A stretch of DNA of 64,000 nt from Candidatus Babeliaceae bacterium (lineage in GTDB: Bacteria > Babelota > Babeliae > Babelales > Babelaceae), in NCBI GenBank assembly GCA_016933915.1, contig JAFFZZ010000114.1, forward strand, positions 34,384-98,383, read 5' to 3'. Shown here in pieces: positions 1 to 9,259 of the stretch. The notes beneath the pieces were generated by a model that worked only from the letters and a program-made list of their open reading frames with translations, made no database searches and was not told the DNA's origin. Position numbers and translations under genes: made by a program. Position 1 is the first letter of the stretch; each line of letters starts with the position of its first letter.

Positions 1-1
1 A

Positions 2-967
2 ATACTTTTTAGCACTAAAGACAACCTTACCCACCCGTATGGCGACGAGAAATTAAAAAGCCGAATGGATATAGCTCGTTTTGATCATCCTGCATCCTAT
101 CAAATCTGTGGGATCGATGGCTCCCAAATATATCCTGACCGACACGAACAATTGCCATATTTACTTATTAATGTCGGGCTCGCCTCCTTCACTTATCGGG
201 AAAAAAGCCATGTCTCTTTTTCTTCAACTCCTTATCTCTACCCGCTTGAAGATATCGCCGCGGAGATTGGTGAAATGTGGCTATCTGCCCCCATTATCAA
301 TCAGCTACGTGGAGAACGAGAACTTGAGATGGGTATTACCCACGGTTCACTACATCCTGAATCGCTTGTCCTCTTTGACGGATCTCTTCTCTGGCTCCAT
401 CTTTCAGCAGAACCGCATCAAAAAAAACAATACCTCGAGCGACTCTGCTCGCTTTTTCAGGAACTGTATAATCGCCGAATTTTACACGGGGGTTACGTAA
501 GTCTTCCCCACAGCCGTGAGCTCGTCCAACTCACCACAGAATATGGAGAAATTGCCGAATCATGGCCCCGTCTTTTTACCGATTCAGATATTATGTCATA
601 TCATCTACAGCCGGGGCAGCGAACGTCATTTTTTACACCTCGTCCAGAAACCACCAAGGCTTACCCTGGACCACTCTGTCCTTGCTTCTGTTACCTCAAT
701 ACTGGTACCGAAATTGGACGGCTTGAACTGCCTGCGTGGATTCTGGCTGACGAGGGAAAAAGCAATACAATCGTTACACAACTTCTTGACCAATGCCTTA
801 AAGGAGATGGCTATCCTCGCTGCCTTGCCGAAGCGCATGAACAGGCGGTCATCAAAGAGTCCGATCGAATTTTCTTCAATAAACTAGTTCAAAACCACTT
901 GATGAGCCACGGCAAGAAAATCACACTTTCAAGGAAAAAAAACGCGAAAGTAGAACGTACACTTTAA
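2..967 (+). CDS. NurA-domain nuclease, 5'-truncated by window edge
   Basis: The frame stays open from base 2 through the ATG at 65 with no stop, and the upstream residues read like normal protein, so the gene very likely begins outside the window. Counting from the ATG at 65, an IDGSQ motif (Asp18) and an LFDGSL motif (Asp105) match the acidic metal-binding motifs of the NurA nuclease family, and a late GRLELPAW stretch matches the family's conserved R-x-E-x-P segment. NurA enzymes are Mn-dependent nucleases that usually work with the HerA ATPase in DNA-end processing. HerA is not in this window. The 3' end overlaps the convergent phospholipase gene by 4 bp. The family call is from motif recall, not a profile search. 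Confidence 0.75.
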   Translation: MLFSTKDNLTHPYGDEKLKSRMDIARFDHPASYQICGIDGSQIYPDRHEQLPYLLINVGLASFTYREKSHVSFSSTPYLYPLEDIAAEIGEMWLSAPIINQLRGERELEMGITHGSLHPESLVLFDGSLLWLHLSAEPHQKKQYLERLCSLFQELYNRRILHGGYVSLPHSRELVQLTTEYGEIAESWPRLFTDSDIMSYHLQPGQRTSFFTPRPETTKAYPGPLCPCFCYLNTGTEIGRLELPAWILADEGKSNTIVTQLLDQCLKGDGYPRCLAEAHEQAVIKESDRIFFNKLVQNHLMSHGKKITLSRKKNAKVERTL

Positions 968-2697
968 ACGACTACTTCTCTCATCTCACGTTTTCTTTCA
1001 ACAAGCAATTTTACCACCTTCTTCAAAGTAGGAACCACCTCGCGTACCGACCATGATACAAGACCGGTCATCAACGAAGCTTCACGGAGCGAATAATTAA
1101 AGTTAAAGGTATGCAAAAAGCCACCGATATCAAAATACTTCAAAGGATCAAACTGCTGGTTATAGCGCTCATTCTTGATGATAGGGATATACACAACAAC
1201 CGGTTTGCCAGGTCCGTCATCGAAAATAGAAACTGGCTGTGAAAGAGCTTTCTCATAATCAATTTTTGGAAACGGAATAGCATGTTGCTGTGCATAGACT
1301 TCTGCCTTTTGCAACTCACCACCATCCGCAACATTTCCCGACGCATCAAAAATAATTACCAGATCGGAAGAACGTTCAGGACGTATAGTCCAGATCGGAA
1401 TGTTGCATGCCAAACCAGCATCCACTACGGCATGTTTGCTTGATTTTGGATCAACAACGTCATTCATCTTACGAGTAAAATTACGCATCTTATAAGCAAA
1501 GAGTCTAATATCACCAAATGATGTCATTACCAGCTGCTGCAAGGCACTAAACAGAATACGTGGCTCCGCAGTTTTCAATACATGCTCATAGATTTCACGG
1601 AAAGAAGCCGAGATAGCAGACCCCCAGATACCCATCCACGTACAAAGCGGCAAAGGTGGATTTATCTTCGCGGCAGAGCCGGCAACAAAAGATGACCCAA
1701 CGCTCCAGGTAGGCACCGATGCTCCATCACTTCCTACGCAGTCGAGATAGGCAACCTCAAATGGTGAACACTCACCAAACAAATACCCTCTTTTGGAGGC
1801 ACGATCGTTAGCTATCTCATCCTCAGAAATGTTCACCGCATTAACTACACAATTCTCAGTTTCAGACGAACCTTCAGTACGAAGCATAACAGGAACTATA
1901 AAGGTATAAAGAGGCAATGGATGTTCGCCATGCGTTAAATACATCCCCTGCTGGGCAAGATGTGTCGTAAGAAGCTCTTTAGGTTCAACACCAAGATATG
2001 ATGCCCCAAGCATCAACCCATAAATAAGGATCGCCGGCGAGGGCAATGGAGTTCCCTCAAAAATAATAGTCCGGATAACCGCTTCGGTAATCACCGGCAG
2101 CATATCGTGCAAAGCCTCGAGCTGCTCATCAACACCCCATTGGAAAAAACCGTTGGTGATGCGATCCATCATGTCTCCATAGAACTCATTAAAAGATTTC
2201 CCTGAAATCATCCAAGAAGCAACCGTCCATGTAGACCCCGATAAACTCGCCACCCGGTTAGTCATCGGCAAAATCTTGCTCTCCTCAAGAGCTTTAAGTC
2301 CTCCCAGCGTCCAGAGAGAAGCACGAACACCACCGCCACTGCATAAAACATCTATCGATGGCGTTTCTTCAAGAGAAACAGACTCACCAATAAAATCACT
2401 TATCGCTCTGCAACATCGTTCCTCACGCAACTTATTAAAGGCGATCTCACACTCGCCCATCCCGCCTCTTGAAAGAGGTCGGACAGTAGCATGCTCGTCT
2501 TTATAAGGATTTGTAATAACCGAATTATAAATCCCCTCAAGAAGCGAACGATCAACATAAACAAATTGTCCTTCAGGCGTCTGCACGAAACTTCCGTCAG
2601 CATATCTCAAGATGACTTCCCTTTCCCGAGGCCCGGCAATCAAGGTCACCGAAAACAAAAGACCGAGCAGACCAAAAAAACTTTTTTGCAAGTACAT
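964..2697 (-). CDS. Secreted cytosolic-PLA2-type phospholipase
   Basis: 577 aa with an N-terminal hydrophobic signal (about residues 5-21) ending near AGPRE. The body carries all hallmarks of the eukaryotic group IV phospholipase A2 / lysophospholipase fold: an oxyanion glycine loop SGGGVRA (120-126), the nucleophile elbow SLSGSTW (Ser153) and the catalytic aspartate in VVDAGLACNIP (Asp426). After that aspartate the chain continues IRPERSSDLVIIFD and then IPFPKID, which strongly recalls human cPLA2-alpha. It would hydrolyse glycerophospholipids by a Ser/Asp dyad. The signal peptide suggests action in the periplasm, at the surface or in the host. An SD (AAAGGGAG) lies just before the ATG. An ordinary bacterial patatin is the alternative, but the GxSGS-TW elbow and the downstream block favour cPLA2. 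Confidence 0.85.
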   Translation of the reverse strand: MYLQKSFFGLLGLLFSVTLIAGPREREVILRYADGSFVQTPEGQFVYVDRSLLEGIYNSVITNPYKDEHATVRPLSRGGMGECEIAFNKLREERCCRAISDFIGESVSLEETPSIDVLCSGGGVRASLWTLGGLKALEESKILPMTNRVASLSGSTWTVASWMISGKSFNEFYGDMMDRITNGFFQWGVDEQLEALHDMLPVITEAVIRTIIFEGTPLPSPAILIYGLMLGASYLGVEPKELLTTHLAQQGMYLTHGEHPLPLYTFIVPVMLRTEGSSETENCVVNAVNISEDEIANDRASKRGYLFGECSPFEVAYLDCVGSDGASVPTWSVGSSFVAGSAAKINPPLPLCTWMGIWGSAISASFREIYEHVLKTAEPRILFSALQQLVMTSFGDIRLFAYKMRNFTRKMNDVVDPKSSKHAVVDAGLACNIPIWTIRPERSSDLVIIFDASGNVADGGELQKAEVYAQQHAIPFPKIDYEKALSQPVSIFDDGPGKPVVVYIPIIKNERYNQQFDPLKYFDIGGFLHTFNFNYSLREASLMTGLVSWSVREVVPTLKKVVKLLVERKREMREVVV

Positions 2698-2757
2698 ATG
2701 CTCCCTTTCCGAAAAAACAACTTTAAGGGAAATGTAATATGCTGCAGGTCTCTGTGG

Positions 2758-3546
2758 TCAAGCTTTTGGCAAGCAAAAGAGCGATTCCGCATTAGATGTC
2801 GTTTTCTGTGCAACATCAACAAAATCGACTTTCAAAAGCTCACTTATGAACCGAGCAATAGTAGCAATTTCACGGGGAGAGTTTTTCTTACCGCGAATTG
2901 CCTGTGGCGGCAAAAAAGGAGCATCGGTTTCTAGCAGAAGATGATCTAAGCCCGCGGCCCCGACCACAGAACGCAAAGAACCGTTTTTAGGGTAGGTTAC
3001 CGGTCCACCAATACCGATGAGAAAACCAAGATCAAAAACCCGCCAAGCATCATCGATCCCTTCAGAAAAGCAGTGAACAACACCTAAAATATTTTCAGCA
3101 CGATACGATTCCAGGATAGTCATGGTCGCATCAAAGGAATTGCGGGTATGGATAACAAGCGGCAATTTTTTTTCGATTGCCAATTCAATCTGCGCATGAA
3201 ACAACGATTCCTGATACTGTCGATGTTCGCCAGGATGATAGAAATCAAGTCCTGTCTCACCAACGGCAACTACATAGTGCTTAGTATCGCCTTCAATCAA
3301 AAGACGCAACTGTGCAAGATCATCACGCCAACCAGCATGTCCATCGCACGGATGAAGTCCCACCGTCGCCCACACAGTCCCTTCAAAAAGTTTTGCGAAC
3401 TGTATCGCCTGAGAACTTGTCGAAACCGTCGTTCCAACGGTTATCATCCGCAAAACATCAGCCCGCTGAGCTTCGGCAACAACCTCCTTCACCGACGACA
3501 AATCTTCTGCCACCATTTCCAAGTGGCAATGTGTATCGATCAGCAT
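2758..3546 (-). CDS. tatD: TatD family metal-dependent hydrolase
   Basis: 262 aa from the chosen ATG, which is preceded by AAAGGAAAGG at good spacing. A longer in-frame start at 3585 has no SD. Metal-binding motifs of the TatD/amidohydrolase fold are present in order: DTHCHLE at the N-terminus, GETGLDFYH, an HTR histidine, VVHCFSE, and ETDAPFLPP near the C-terminus. TatD proteins are cytoplasmic metal-dependent deoxyribonucleases or 3'-5' exonucleases involved in DNA repair and RNA quality control. A perfect TATAAT on this strand at 3609-3614 may be its -10 box, although no good -35 is seen. The gene follows the phospholipase in orientation but is 60 bp upstream of it. Confidence 0.95.
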   Translation of the reverse strand: MLIDTHCHLEMVAEDLSSVKEVVAEAQRADVLRMITVGTTVSTSSQAIQFAKLFEGTVWATVGLHPCDGHAGWRDDLAQLRLLIEGDTKHYVVAVGETGLDFYHPGEHRQYQESLFHAQIELAIEKKLPLVIHTRNSFDATMTILESYRAENILGVVHCFSEGIDDAWRVFDLGFLIGIGGPVTYPKNGSLRSVVGAAGLDHLLLETDAPFLPPQAIRGKKNSPREIATIARFISELLKVDFVDVAQKTTSNAESLFCLPKA

Positions 3547-3706
3547 AGAAAACCTTTCCTTTTCAGCTTTTTTAACGGGACCCATTTGACAAAAAAAGGA
3601 GCATCGCTATTATAACCTATAAGTCGTGTTGCTGAAATTTAAATCGGTGCGCGACTTAAGCAGTGTTATTCTTTAATTGTCTATATGTCAACGCAAGGAG
3701 TCTCGT

Positions 3707-4000
3707 ATGAATAAGTCTGAGTTAATTGATACGCTCAGCCTTGAGACAGGGTTCGATAAAGGAGCAGTCAGTCGTCTATTACGCGCATTCCAGGATAATG
3801 TTGCGCGAGCTCTTGAAAAGGGCGACAAAATTCAGTTGTCTGGTTTTGGTACATTTACCCTTTCGCGCCGAGGCGCCCGTAAAGGAATAAATCCACAAAC
3901 CAAAGAGACTATCCAGTTGCCTGAGATTTTTGTTCCGAAATTTAAACCGGGCAAGAATTTCAAAGAAGTAGTAAATCGTTCAAAAAAGGGTCGTTGCTAA
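3707..4000 (+). CDS. hup: HU-family DNA-binding protein
   Basis: 97 aa starting at MNKSELID, with an AAGGAG SD 6 bp upstream; the ATG at 3677 lacks one. It has the classic HU layout: helical dimerisation region, then GFGTFTLSRRGARKGINPQT, the DNA-binding beta-arm segment, and a C-terminal VPKFKPGKNFK end. HU binds and bends DNA as a dimer and compacts the nucleoid. It is monocistronic, with an extended -10 (TGTTATTCT, 3664-3672) upstream and a strong hairpin directly downstream. Confidence 0.97.
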   Translation: MNKSELIDTLSLETGFDKGAVSRLLRAFQDNVARALEKGDKIQLSGFGTFTLSRRGARKGINPQTKETIQLPEIFVPKFKPGKNFKEVVNRSKKGRC

Positions 4001-4030
4001 GGCGATTACTATAGCGAACAAGCATTTCAC

Positions 4031-4064
4031 AAGAAAGCCGTCCTTTTAAAAGGACGGCTTTCTT
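4031..4064 (+). terminator. Perfect hairpin after HU gene
   Basis: A 34-bp perfect inverted repeat: arms of 17 bases, AAGAAAGCCGTCCTTTT and its complement, with no unpaired loop bases. It starts 30 bp after the HU stop codon. A T-run (TTTTTTT) follows about 7 bp later rather than immediately, so it is a probable but not textbook intrinsic terminator. It insulates the HU gene from serS. Confidence 0.75.
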
Positions 4065-4091
4065 ACTCACTTTTTTTGCCTTTTAACCAAC

Positions 4092-4119
4092 TTGGCATTA
4101 CACTGTTTACTGCTAAAGT
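4092..4119 (+). promoter_or_regulatory. Predicted sigma-70 promoter of serS
   Basis: TTGGCA (4092-4097), a 16-bp spacer, then TAAAGT (4114-4119) preceded by TGC, an extended -10. The expected transcript start is about 15-20 bp before the serS ATG. Seen by eye; no transcription data. Confidence 0.5.
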
Positions 4120-4142
4120 CTATTTTTTGAGGACATCATCAC

Positions 4143-5381
4143 ATGATCGACAGAACTTTACTTCGGGAACAACCAGATTTTTTTATCTCTGCTGTTAAGC
4201 GAAAGGATCCGGAGTTTCCGGCTGAAAAACTTATAGAACTCGATCAACAGGTCCGCAAAATTCAATCACACGTCGAAGAACTTCGCGCTGAACGAAATAG
4301 TTTAGCAAAAGCAGGAAAGTCAGGGGTTACCCAAGAGTTGCGATCTCGCTCCATTGAACTCGGCAAGGAGCTCAAAAGACAAGAAGAAGCCCTTGAAGAA
4401 ACGGAAACCCTGTTTCGCGATCTCTATCTCTTCTGCCCAAATTTACCTGCACAAGAACTCCCCGATGGTGGCAAAGAGGCAAACTTTGTTGTCCGTGAAG
4501 TAGGAGTTAAACCACATTTTTCTTTTGCACCTAAAACACATGTAGAACTTGGTGAAGCTCTGGGTTGGCTCGACTTTGCAGCAGCAGCGCGCATGACAAA
4601 ATCTCATTTTGCGCTTTATCGCGGTAAAGGAGTTATGCTTCAATATGCGCTCAGCATGCTCATGCTCTCCACCGCACGATCCTTTGGCTATGAGCCGGTG
4701 CTTCCCCCTTACCTTATTAACGAACAAGCTCTTGAAGGAGCAAGCAACTTTCCACGGTTCCGCCAAGAAGTATTCGCTATCGAAAAAGATGGATTATTTC
4801 TTACCCCAACCGCCGAAGTTAATTTAGCAAATTTGTACCGAGACACTATCATAGAAGCAGACGACCTCCCCGTTAGACTCACCGCATTAACAAGTTGTTT
4901 CCGCCGGGAAGCCGGTGGATATGGTGCATCAGAACGGGGGCTTATTCGCATCCATCAATTTGACAAGGTGGAACTCTTCTCTCTAACAAAACCCGAAGAT
5001 TCACCAAGTGAACAAGAACGCATGCTCAGCTGTGCGGAGAGCATTTTAAAAAAATTAGGACTTCATTATCGGGTAGTACTCTTAGCTGCACAAGATTGCT
5101 CTTTTGCATCTACTAAAACATACGACATAGAAGTCTGGATGCCTGGACAGAATGAATACAAAGAAGTCTCGTCAATCAGTAACTGTGCCGACTTCCAAGC
5201 CAGGCGCTGTGCAACGAGATATCGTGAAAAAGCGGGTGAAAAAACGCAGCTGGTTCATACACTTAATGGATCATCTCTAGCGCTACCACGTCTCTTTGTT
5301 GCACTTCTTGAATCTGGTCAACAGGCTGATGGTTCGATCGTTCTTCCCCCTGTTCTCAAGGAGATAATTATTAGTGCTTGA
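4143..5381 (+). CDS. serS: Serine--tRNA ligase
   Basis: 412 aa, normal for the family. The N-terminal third is a helical coiled-coil arm (residues about 25-105) that grips the long variable arm of tRNA-Ser. The class II catalytic core follows, with motif 2 (CFRREAGGYGASERGLIRIHQF) and motif 3 (LNGSSLALPRLFVALLE). It charges tRNA-Ser with serine in the cytoplasm. TTGAGGA precedes the ATG. A predicted promoter lies immediately upstream. Confidence 0.98.
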   Translation: MIDRTLLREQPDFFISAVKRKDPEFPAEKLIELDQQVRKIQSHVEELRAERNSLAKAGKSGVTQELRSRSIELGKELKRQEEALEETETLFRDLYLFCPNLPAQELPDGGKEANFVVREVGVKPHFSFAPKTHVELGEALGWLDFAAAARMTKSHFALYRGKGVMLQYALSMLMLSTARSFGYEPVLPPYLINEQALEGASNFPRFRQEVFAIEKDGLFLTPTAEVNLANLYRDTIIEADDLPVRLTALTSCFRREAGGYGASERGLIRIHQFDKVELFSLTKPEDSPSEQERMLSCAESILKKLGLHYRVVLLAAQDCSFASTKTYDIEVWMPGQNEYKEVSSISNCADFQARRCATRYREKAGEKTQLVHTLNGSSLALPRLFVALLESGQQADGSIVLPPVLKEIIISA

Positions 5382-5474
5382 AGGGTGATACACCCTCTTG
5401 ACACGCCTGCTATACTGAAAAGTATCTGTAAAGCTATTTCTTTCTTTTCACTCACCTCTTTTTAAGGGAGCGCT

Positions 5475-5933
5475 ATGGCAAAACATGTTGGCGTTAGACT
5501 GCCAGATGATCTTTTTTCAGTTCTTCAATCAGGAACAACGGCCGTTTTGGCTACTTTTTCTGAAAAAGGAATTCCGCACACAACACCAATGAATTCGATA
5601 TATCCAAAAGGACGCGAAAGTATCTTGCTCTCTATCCACAAAGACCACACAGGATACCATAATCTGGTCTGGCAAAAAAAAGTCATGCTCTGCGTTATGG
5701 ATGCTGGAAACGTTGCATATAGTATTCTGGGAAGAGCGGGCGTAGTTCGCGCTCCGTCACTCGTACACCCGCTTATGAATATTATTCGTATAGATATTAT
5801 CGATATTAAATGTGATCGATCAGTGCTCTGTAGAGTAGACACAGGCATCCAATGGAGCTACACTTCCGCTGAAGCAGAAGAGCTCTCCGTAGCTCTTATC
5901 GAAGAACTAAAGGAGCTTTCAAAAACCCTTTAA
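5475..5933 (+). CDS. Pyridoxamine-phosphate-oxidase-like FMN-binding split-barrel protein
   Basis: 152 aa. The start TTAVLATFSEKGIPHTTPMN is typical of the PNPOx-like split beta-barrel, with strands continuing through ILLSIHKDHTGYHNLVWQ. Members bind FMN or F420 and act as small flavin oxidoreductases; the substrate cannot be read from the sequence. It lacks the length and C-terminal segment of true PdxH. TATACT with an extended TGC (5408-5416) lies upstream and AAGGGAG precedes the ATG. It probably forms a pair with the next gene, 15 bp downstream. Confidence 0.7.
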   Translation: MAKHVGVRLPDDLFSVLQSGTTAVLATFSEKGIPHTTPMNSIYPKGRESILLSIHKDHTGYHNLVWQKKVMLCVMDAGNVAYSILGRAGVVRAPSLVHPLMNIIRIDIIDIKCDRSVLCRVDTGIQWSYTSAEAEELSVALIEELKELSKTL

Positions 5934-5948
5934 AAAGGAGAGCCGCGC

Positions 5949-6950
5949 ATGAAACGGTTACTCATTAACTCTCTTTGTACAACAGTACTTATTATTGGGA
6001 GTCTTAGGGGCAGCGAAACTTATTCTTCCCCCTCTGGATCCACAGCAACACCAATACCAACAACTTGGGAAGAAGACCCCGCAGAAACCAAGGCTCGAAC
6101 CATGAAGAAAACCGATGAAGGGCGTGGCAACTGGGTTATCATAAAAAACATCGCTCGCAAGGCGAACAAACTCTTCGAACAAATCGACAAAACTGTCAGT
6201 GATGTAGGAAACATAAATGATAGCATCAGCAAAGATCATGCATTATTCCTTACTGAATCCAATGAATTTGATATTGGATTCCAGAGTGGGGCTGTTGATG
6301 AACGTCTATCATTCTTGAGCCAAGAACTCAAAAAACTAGAAACTCCACAAGGTAAAGCACTTCCTGAATACCAGCGGCTTCTAAAAGATGTGCAAGAAAA
6401 ACAGGGAGTTCTCGGAAGCATTAAAACCGAGCTCACACATCTTCAAAAAATTCGTGAAGCTCTTACCAAGGCCATTATCATACTTGACGAACAGACGAAT
6501 AAAACACGCACATACCGAAATGAAGCCTGGAAAAGTTACGAAAAAATTACCAACACTCTCAGCGACAGGTTTGCTCGCGAACAAATAAATTTTATTGAAG
6601 CGCAGCTCATCAATATTAAAAATATCGAAAATTATATTGTTAATACATTAAGACCGTTATTTGCTAAACAGATACAAAATTCGAGAACAAAGACAGCAAA
6701 GGTTCAGCAGATGATAACATCTCTTAAGGCGAAAGGGATAGAACTCAGCAAACGTGTTGAAGCAATTGCTACCATTGACACCGCATTGCGTCATGCAGAA
6801 GAGCAGAAAAAACTTTTGACTAAACCAAAACCTAAACCAGCAAGCTGGTGGCAACCGATGGTAAATTCTATAGTTTCTGTCGCAAAAAAAGCTATTACCA
6901 TTACTATTGCTGTCGGGCAATCACTTTGTAAACTTGTCAGGCTATGCTGA
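5949..6950 (+). CDS. Secreted coiled-coil protein of unknown function
   Basis: 333 aa. A signal peptide is clear (MKRLLINSLCTTVLIIGSLRG). The mature part is charged and helical, with long heptad-like stretches around residues 100-270 rich in Lys, Glu, Leu and Ile. A C-terminal hydrophobic segment (about 298-333) contains WWQPMVNSIVSVAKKAITITI, which could associate with membrane. No recognisable domain. AAAAAGGAG precedes the ATG, and it lies 15 bp after the split-barrel gene, so the two are probably cotranscribed. It may be a surface or exported protein specific to the lineage. Confidence 0.75.
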   Translation: MKRLLINSLCTTVLIIGSLRGSETYSSPSGSTATPIPTTWEEDPAETKARTMKKTDEGRGNWVIIKNIARKANKLFEQIDKTVSDVGNINDSISKDHALFLTESNEFDIGFQSGAVDERLSFLSQELKKLETPQGKALPEYQRLLKDVQEKQGVLGSIKTELTHLQKIREALTKAIIILDEQTNKTRTYRNEAWKSYEKITNTLSDRFAREQINFIEAQLINIKNIENYIVNTLRPLFAKQIQNSRTKTAKVQQMITSLKAKGIELSKRVEAIATIDTALRHAEEQKKLLTKPKPKPASWWQPMVNSIVSVAKKAITITIAVGQSLCKLVRLC

Positions 6951-6962
6951 AAATTAAGTGAC

Positions 6963-8540
6963 CTAGTCGAGAAAATGGAGCCGTATTCCGAAATACCGCC
7001 TCGTAAGAAAGAGGAGTACGGCCGCACCAAAGACAAGTGGCCCAACCCAGAACCAGTAAATAAATGTATTATAAAAGATATCAGCCAAGCTTCCTGGAAA
7101 ATGTCGTACTATCACTGAGCAGATATAGTATACAATAAAGAAAAGCCAACCCACACAAGCAAGCTGTATCGTGTCATGTAAAATAAATTTGCCCATTGCC
7201 TGCCAATAAAATATAAACTGTTCACGTCGTTGTAAAACAAAAATTAATGTTAGAAGTTTAATCACCTCTGCCAAAACAGTAGCAGCAAGCAAACCACGAA
7301 CCCCCCAGAAATACATAAAAAACGGATTAAGGGTAGTATTTAAAATGGTGGCACCCACCGTTATCACTGTCGGCACAAAGGTCTGATGTAGCGAGTAATA
7401 AGCATTAAGCACCACTTTCTCAAAACAGAAGAAGAAAAGTCCAACAATAAAGATACTCAGAAGAATGCTCGATTCTTGAACATGGGCCTCGGTAAATTTT
7501 GCTGATAAAAAAAGCGTGTTAAAAATTTGATACGAAAAGGCAGCCATAAGCAACGTTGCTGGAATGGTTACCCACCAGACAAATTTTGCTGACTCAAAGA
7601 GGTAAAAACCAAGTCGACGGCGAGCATAAGAACCGATCCGGGTAAAATGAGGCAAAAGAATAGTTGCAAAAGCTGTCCCAAAAACTTGTAAAGGAAGTCT
7701 GGTAAATGCATATGTATAGCGCAAAAGCGACATAGAGCCTTCAACAAGATATGAAGCAAACATATGATCTACTATGAAGCTAATCTCCATAGCTCCAAAT
7801 CCAAGGGCACAGGGAACAAACTTTTTCAGAACATGCCAAATGTCGTGCCATGCCTCTTTATTTGGCCAGAGAAAATGAAAACCATTACGCCAAAACATCC
7901 AGATACAGAGGAAAAGAAACACCAGACTGTTTGCTAAAACAGCCCAAGCAATGAAGGTAATAGGTAATCCATAATAATTATACAGCCACCATTCACCAAT
8001 CATGAGAAGGTTTAAAATGAGTTGCCCAACAACAGGAATTGAAAAAGAGTGTGCAACCTGTAAAAGACCAACGAATAGCGCTCCCGCAGATGCAAGGGCG
8101 ATAAAGAAGATAAGAATCTGTAAAAGATGGCCTGCAAGCTCACATCGCTCCATCCCCAACTGACACGCCCAACCGGGAACCAATAGTTTAATTACCGATG
8201 AAGAGTAAAAAGCTATGGTGGTACAAAAGGCCAGCAAAATCAGTTGCATCACTAACATCATCGCTGTCATCGTTCTACTTGCCTGTTCTTTTCCCTGACG
8301 CTTTGCCACCTCAACAAGGGTTGGCACTAAAGCAGCGCTCAGCGCACCTTCTGCAAAAATTTTACGAAGCGAACTTGGCAACCTAAATGCCGACCAAAAA
8401 GCATCTGAAAGCCCGCTTACCCCGAGATACCTCGCAGTGAAGACCTCCCTTACAAAGCCAACAATTTTGCTGATAAATGTCACAACACTCAGTTGGAACA
8501 TCTTGGTAATAATCGTTTTACGCGTTAAGCGCCCCGCCAT
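6963..8540 (-). CDS. murJ: MurJ/MviN lipid II flippase
   Basis: 525 aa, polytopic, with about 14 hydrophobic segments as expected for the MOP-superfamily flippase. The N-terminus (SVVTFISKIVGFVREVFTARYLG, then SDAFWSAFRLPSSLRKIFAEGALSAALVP) is the strongly conserved MurJ signature. It moves lipid-linked peptidoglycan precursor across the inner membrane. Its start overlaps the end of the upstream ABC ATPase gene by 16 bp with an SD (GAAGGGAAAA) inside that gene, so the two are translationally linked. Its presence, with FtsI at 55 kb, argues that peptidoglycan synthesis is retained. Confidence 0.96.
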   Translation of the reverse strand: MAGRLTRKTIITKMFQLSVVTFISKIVGFVREVFTARYLGVSGLSDAFWSAFRLPSSLRKIFAEGALSAALVPTLVEVAKRQGKEQASRTMTAMMLVMQLILLAFCTTIAFYSSSVIKLLVPGWACQLGMERCELAGHLLQILIFFIALASAGALFVGLLQVAHSFSIPVVGQLILNLLMIGEWWLYNYYGLPITFIAWAVLANSLVFLFLCIWMFWRNGFHFLWPNKEAWHDIWHVLKKFVPCALGFGAMEISFIVDHMFASYLVEGSMSLLRYTYAFTRLPLQVFGTAFATILLPHFTRIGSYARRRLGFYLFESAKFVWWVTIPATLLMAAFSYQIFNTLFLSAKFTEAHVQESSILLSIFIVGLFFFCFEKVVLNAYYSLHQTFVPTVITVGATILNTTLNPFFMYFWGVRGLLAATVLAEVIKLLTLIFVLQRREQFIFYWQAMGKFILHDTIQLACVGWLFFIVYYICSVIVRHFPGSLADIFYNTFIYWFWVGPLVFGAAVLLFLTRRYFGIRLHFLD

Positions 8541-9184
8541 ACACTTTTCCCTTCACCAGAGGTTAGAACACCATCACGCAAACAAAAAACCTCATCCGCT
8601 GCATTAACAAGCTCTTGGTCATGGGTGCTCACCAGAGCCGTTATACCAGCTGAGCGACAAAAAGATACAATCAATGAGCGAACCAACGTTGCCGAGATAT
8701 CATCCAAATGCGCCGTTGGTTCATCTAGTAACAATAAACGCGGTTCTCCAAATAAAGCACGCGCCACCGAAACTCGGCGCTGTTCCCCCCCCGACAGCCT
8801 CTGCGGTGAAAGAGACGCGAGATGTAAGCAGGCAACTTTTTCTAAAAGCTCATCCGCTTGTTGTTCTGGTGCGTCGAATTTGCCCATCGCACCCCATGCC
8901 TTAAGCATCACATTTTCTCTCACCGTCAGCTCCGCTACCAGTAACGGGGCTTGAAAAACATAACCAACCTCCAGTGAATCAAGACTTTTATCAATCAGAA
9001 TCGATCCTGAAGTGGGAAGATCGAGCTGTGCTGCTAATGTAAGAATAGTAGATTTTCCCGCACCAGACTGACCAACAAGGGCATACATCTTTCCTTGTCT
9101 TAATGAAAAGGTAACATCGCGCAACACCAGCCGCCGCGTACCGGCAATGGTAAAACACTTTTCAACACAAACAAAATCAATCAC
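8525..9184 (-). CDS. ABC transporter ATP-binding protein, LolD-like
   Basis: 219 aa single nucleotide-binding domain. Walker A is GQSGAGKST, the signature motif RLSGGEQRRVSVARAL, Walker B LLLLDEPTAHLD, and the H-loop STHD is near the end. It resembles the LolD/MacB/FtsE group of short ATPases that serve lipoprotein release or efflux complexes. The cognate permease is not adjacent; the next gene is murJ, with a 16-bp overlap. On the minus strand a TGCTATAGT extended -10 lies at 9218-9226. The transported substrate is unknown. Confidence 0.9.
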   Translation of the reverse strand: MIDFVCVEKCFTIAGTRRLVLRDVTFSLRQGKMYALVGQSGAGKSTILTLAAQLDLPTSGSILIDKSLDSLEVGYVFQAPLLVAELTVRENVMLKAWGAMGKFDAPEQQADELLEKVACLHLASLSPQRLSGGEQRRVSVARALFGEPRLLLLDEPTAHLDDISATLVRSLIVSFCRSAGITALVSTHDQELVNAADEVFCLRDGVLTSGEGKSVWRGA

Positions 9185-9259
9185 TTAGAAAACAGCTCCG
9201 CGTAGTTTTTTGTTTTAACTATAGCAGAACTCTGAAAACAAGGTGCAAAAAAGAAGAAT

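Noticed and set aside
5398..5416. TTGACA close to TATACT before the split-barrel gene as a standard promoter
   Set aside because: The boxes are only 7 bp apart, too close for a sigma-70 -35/-10 pair; only the extended -10 is retained.
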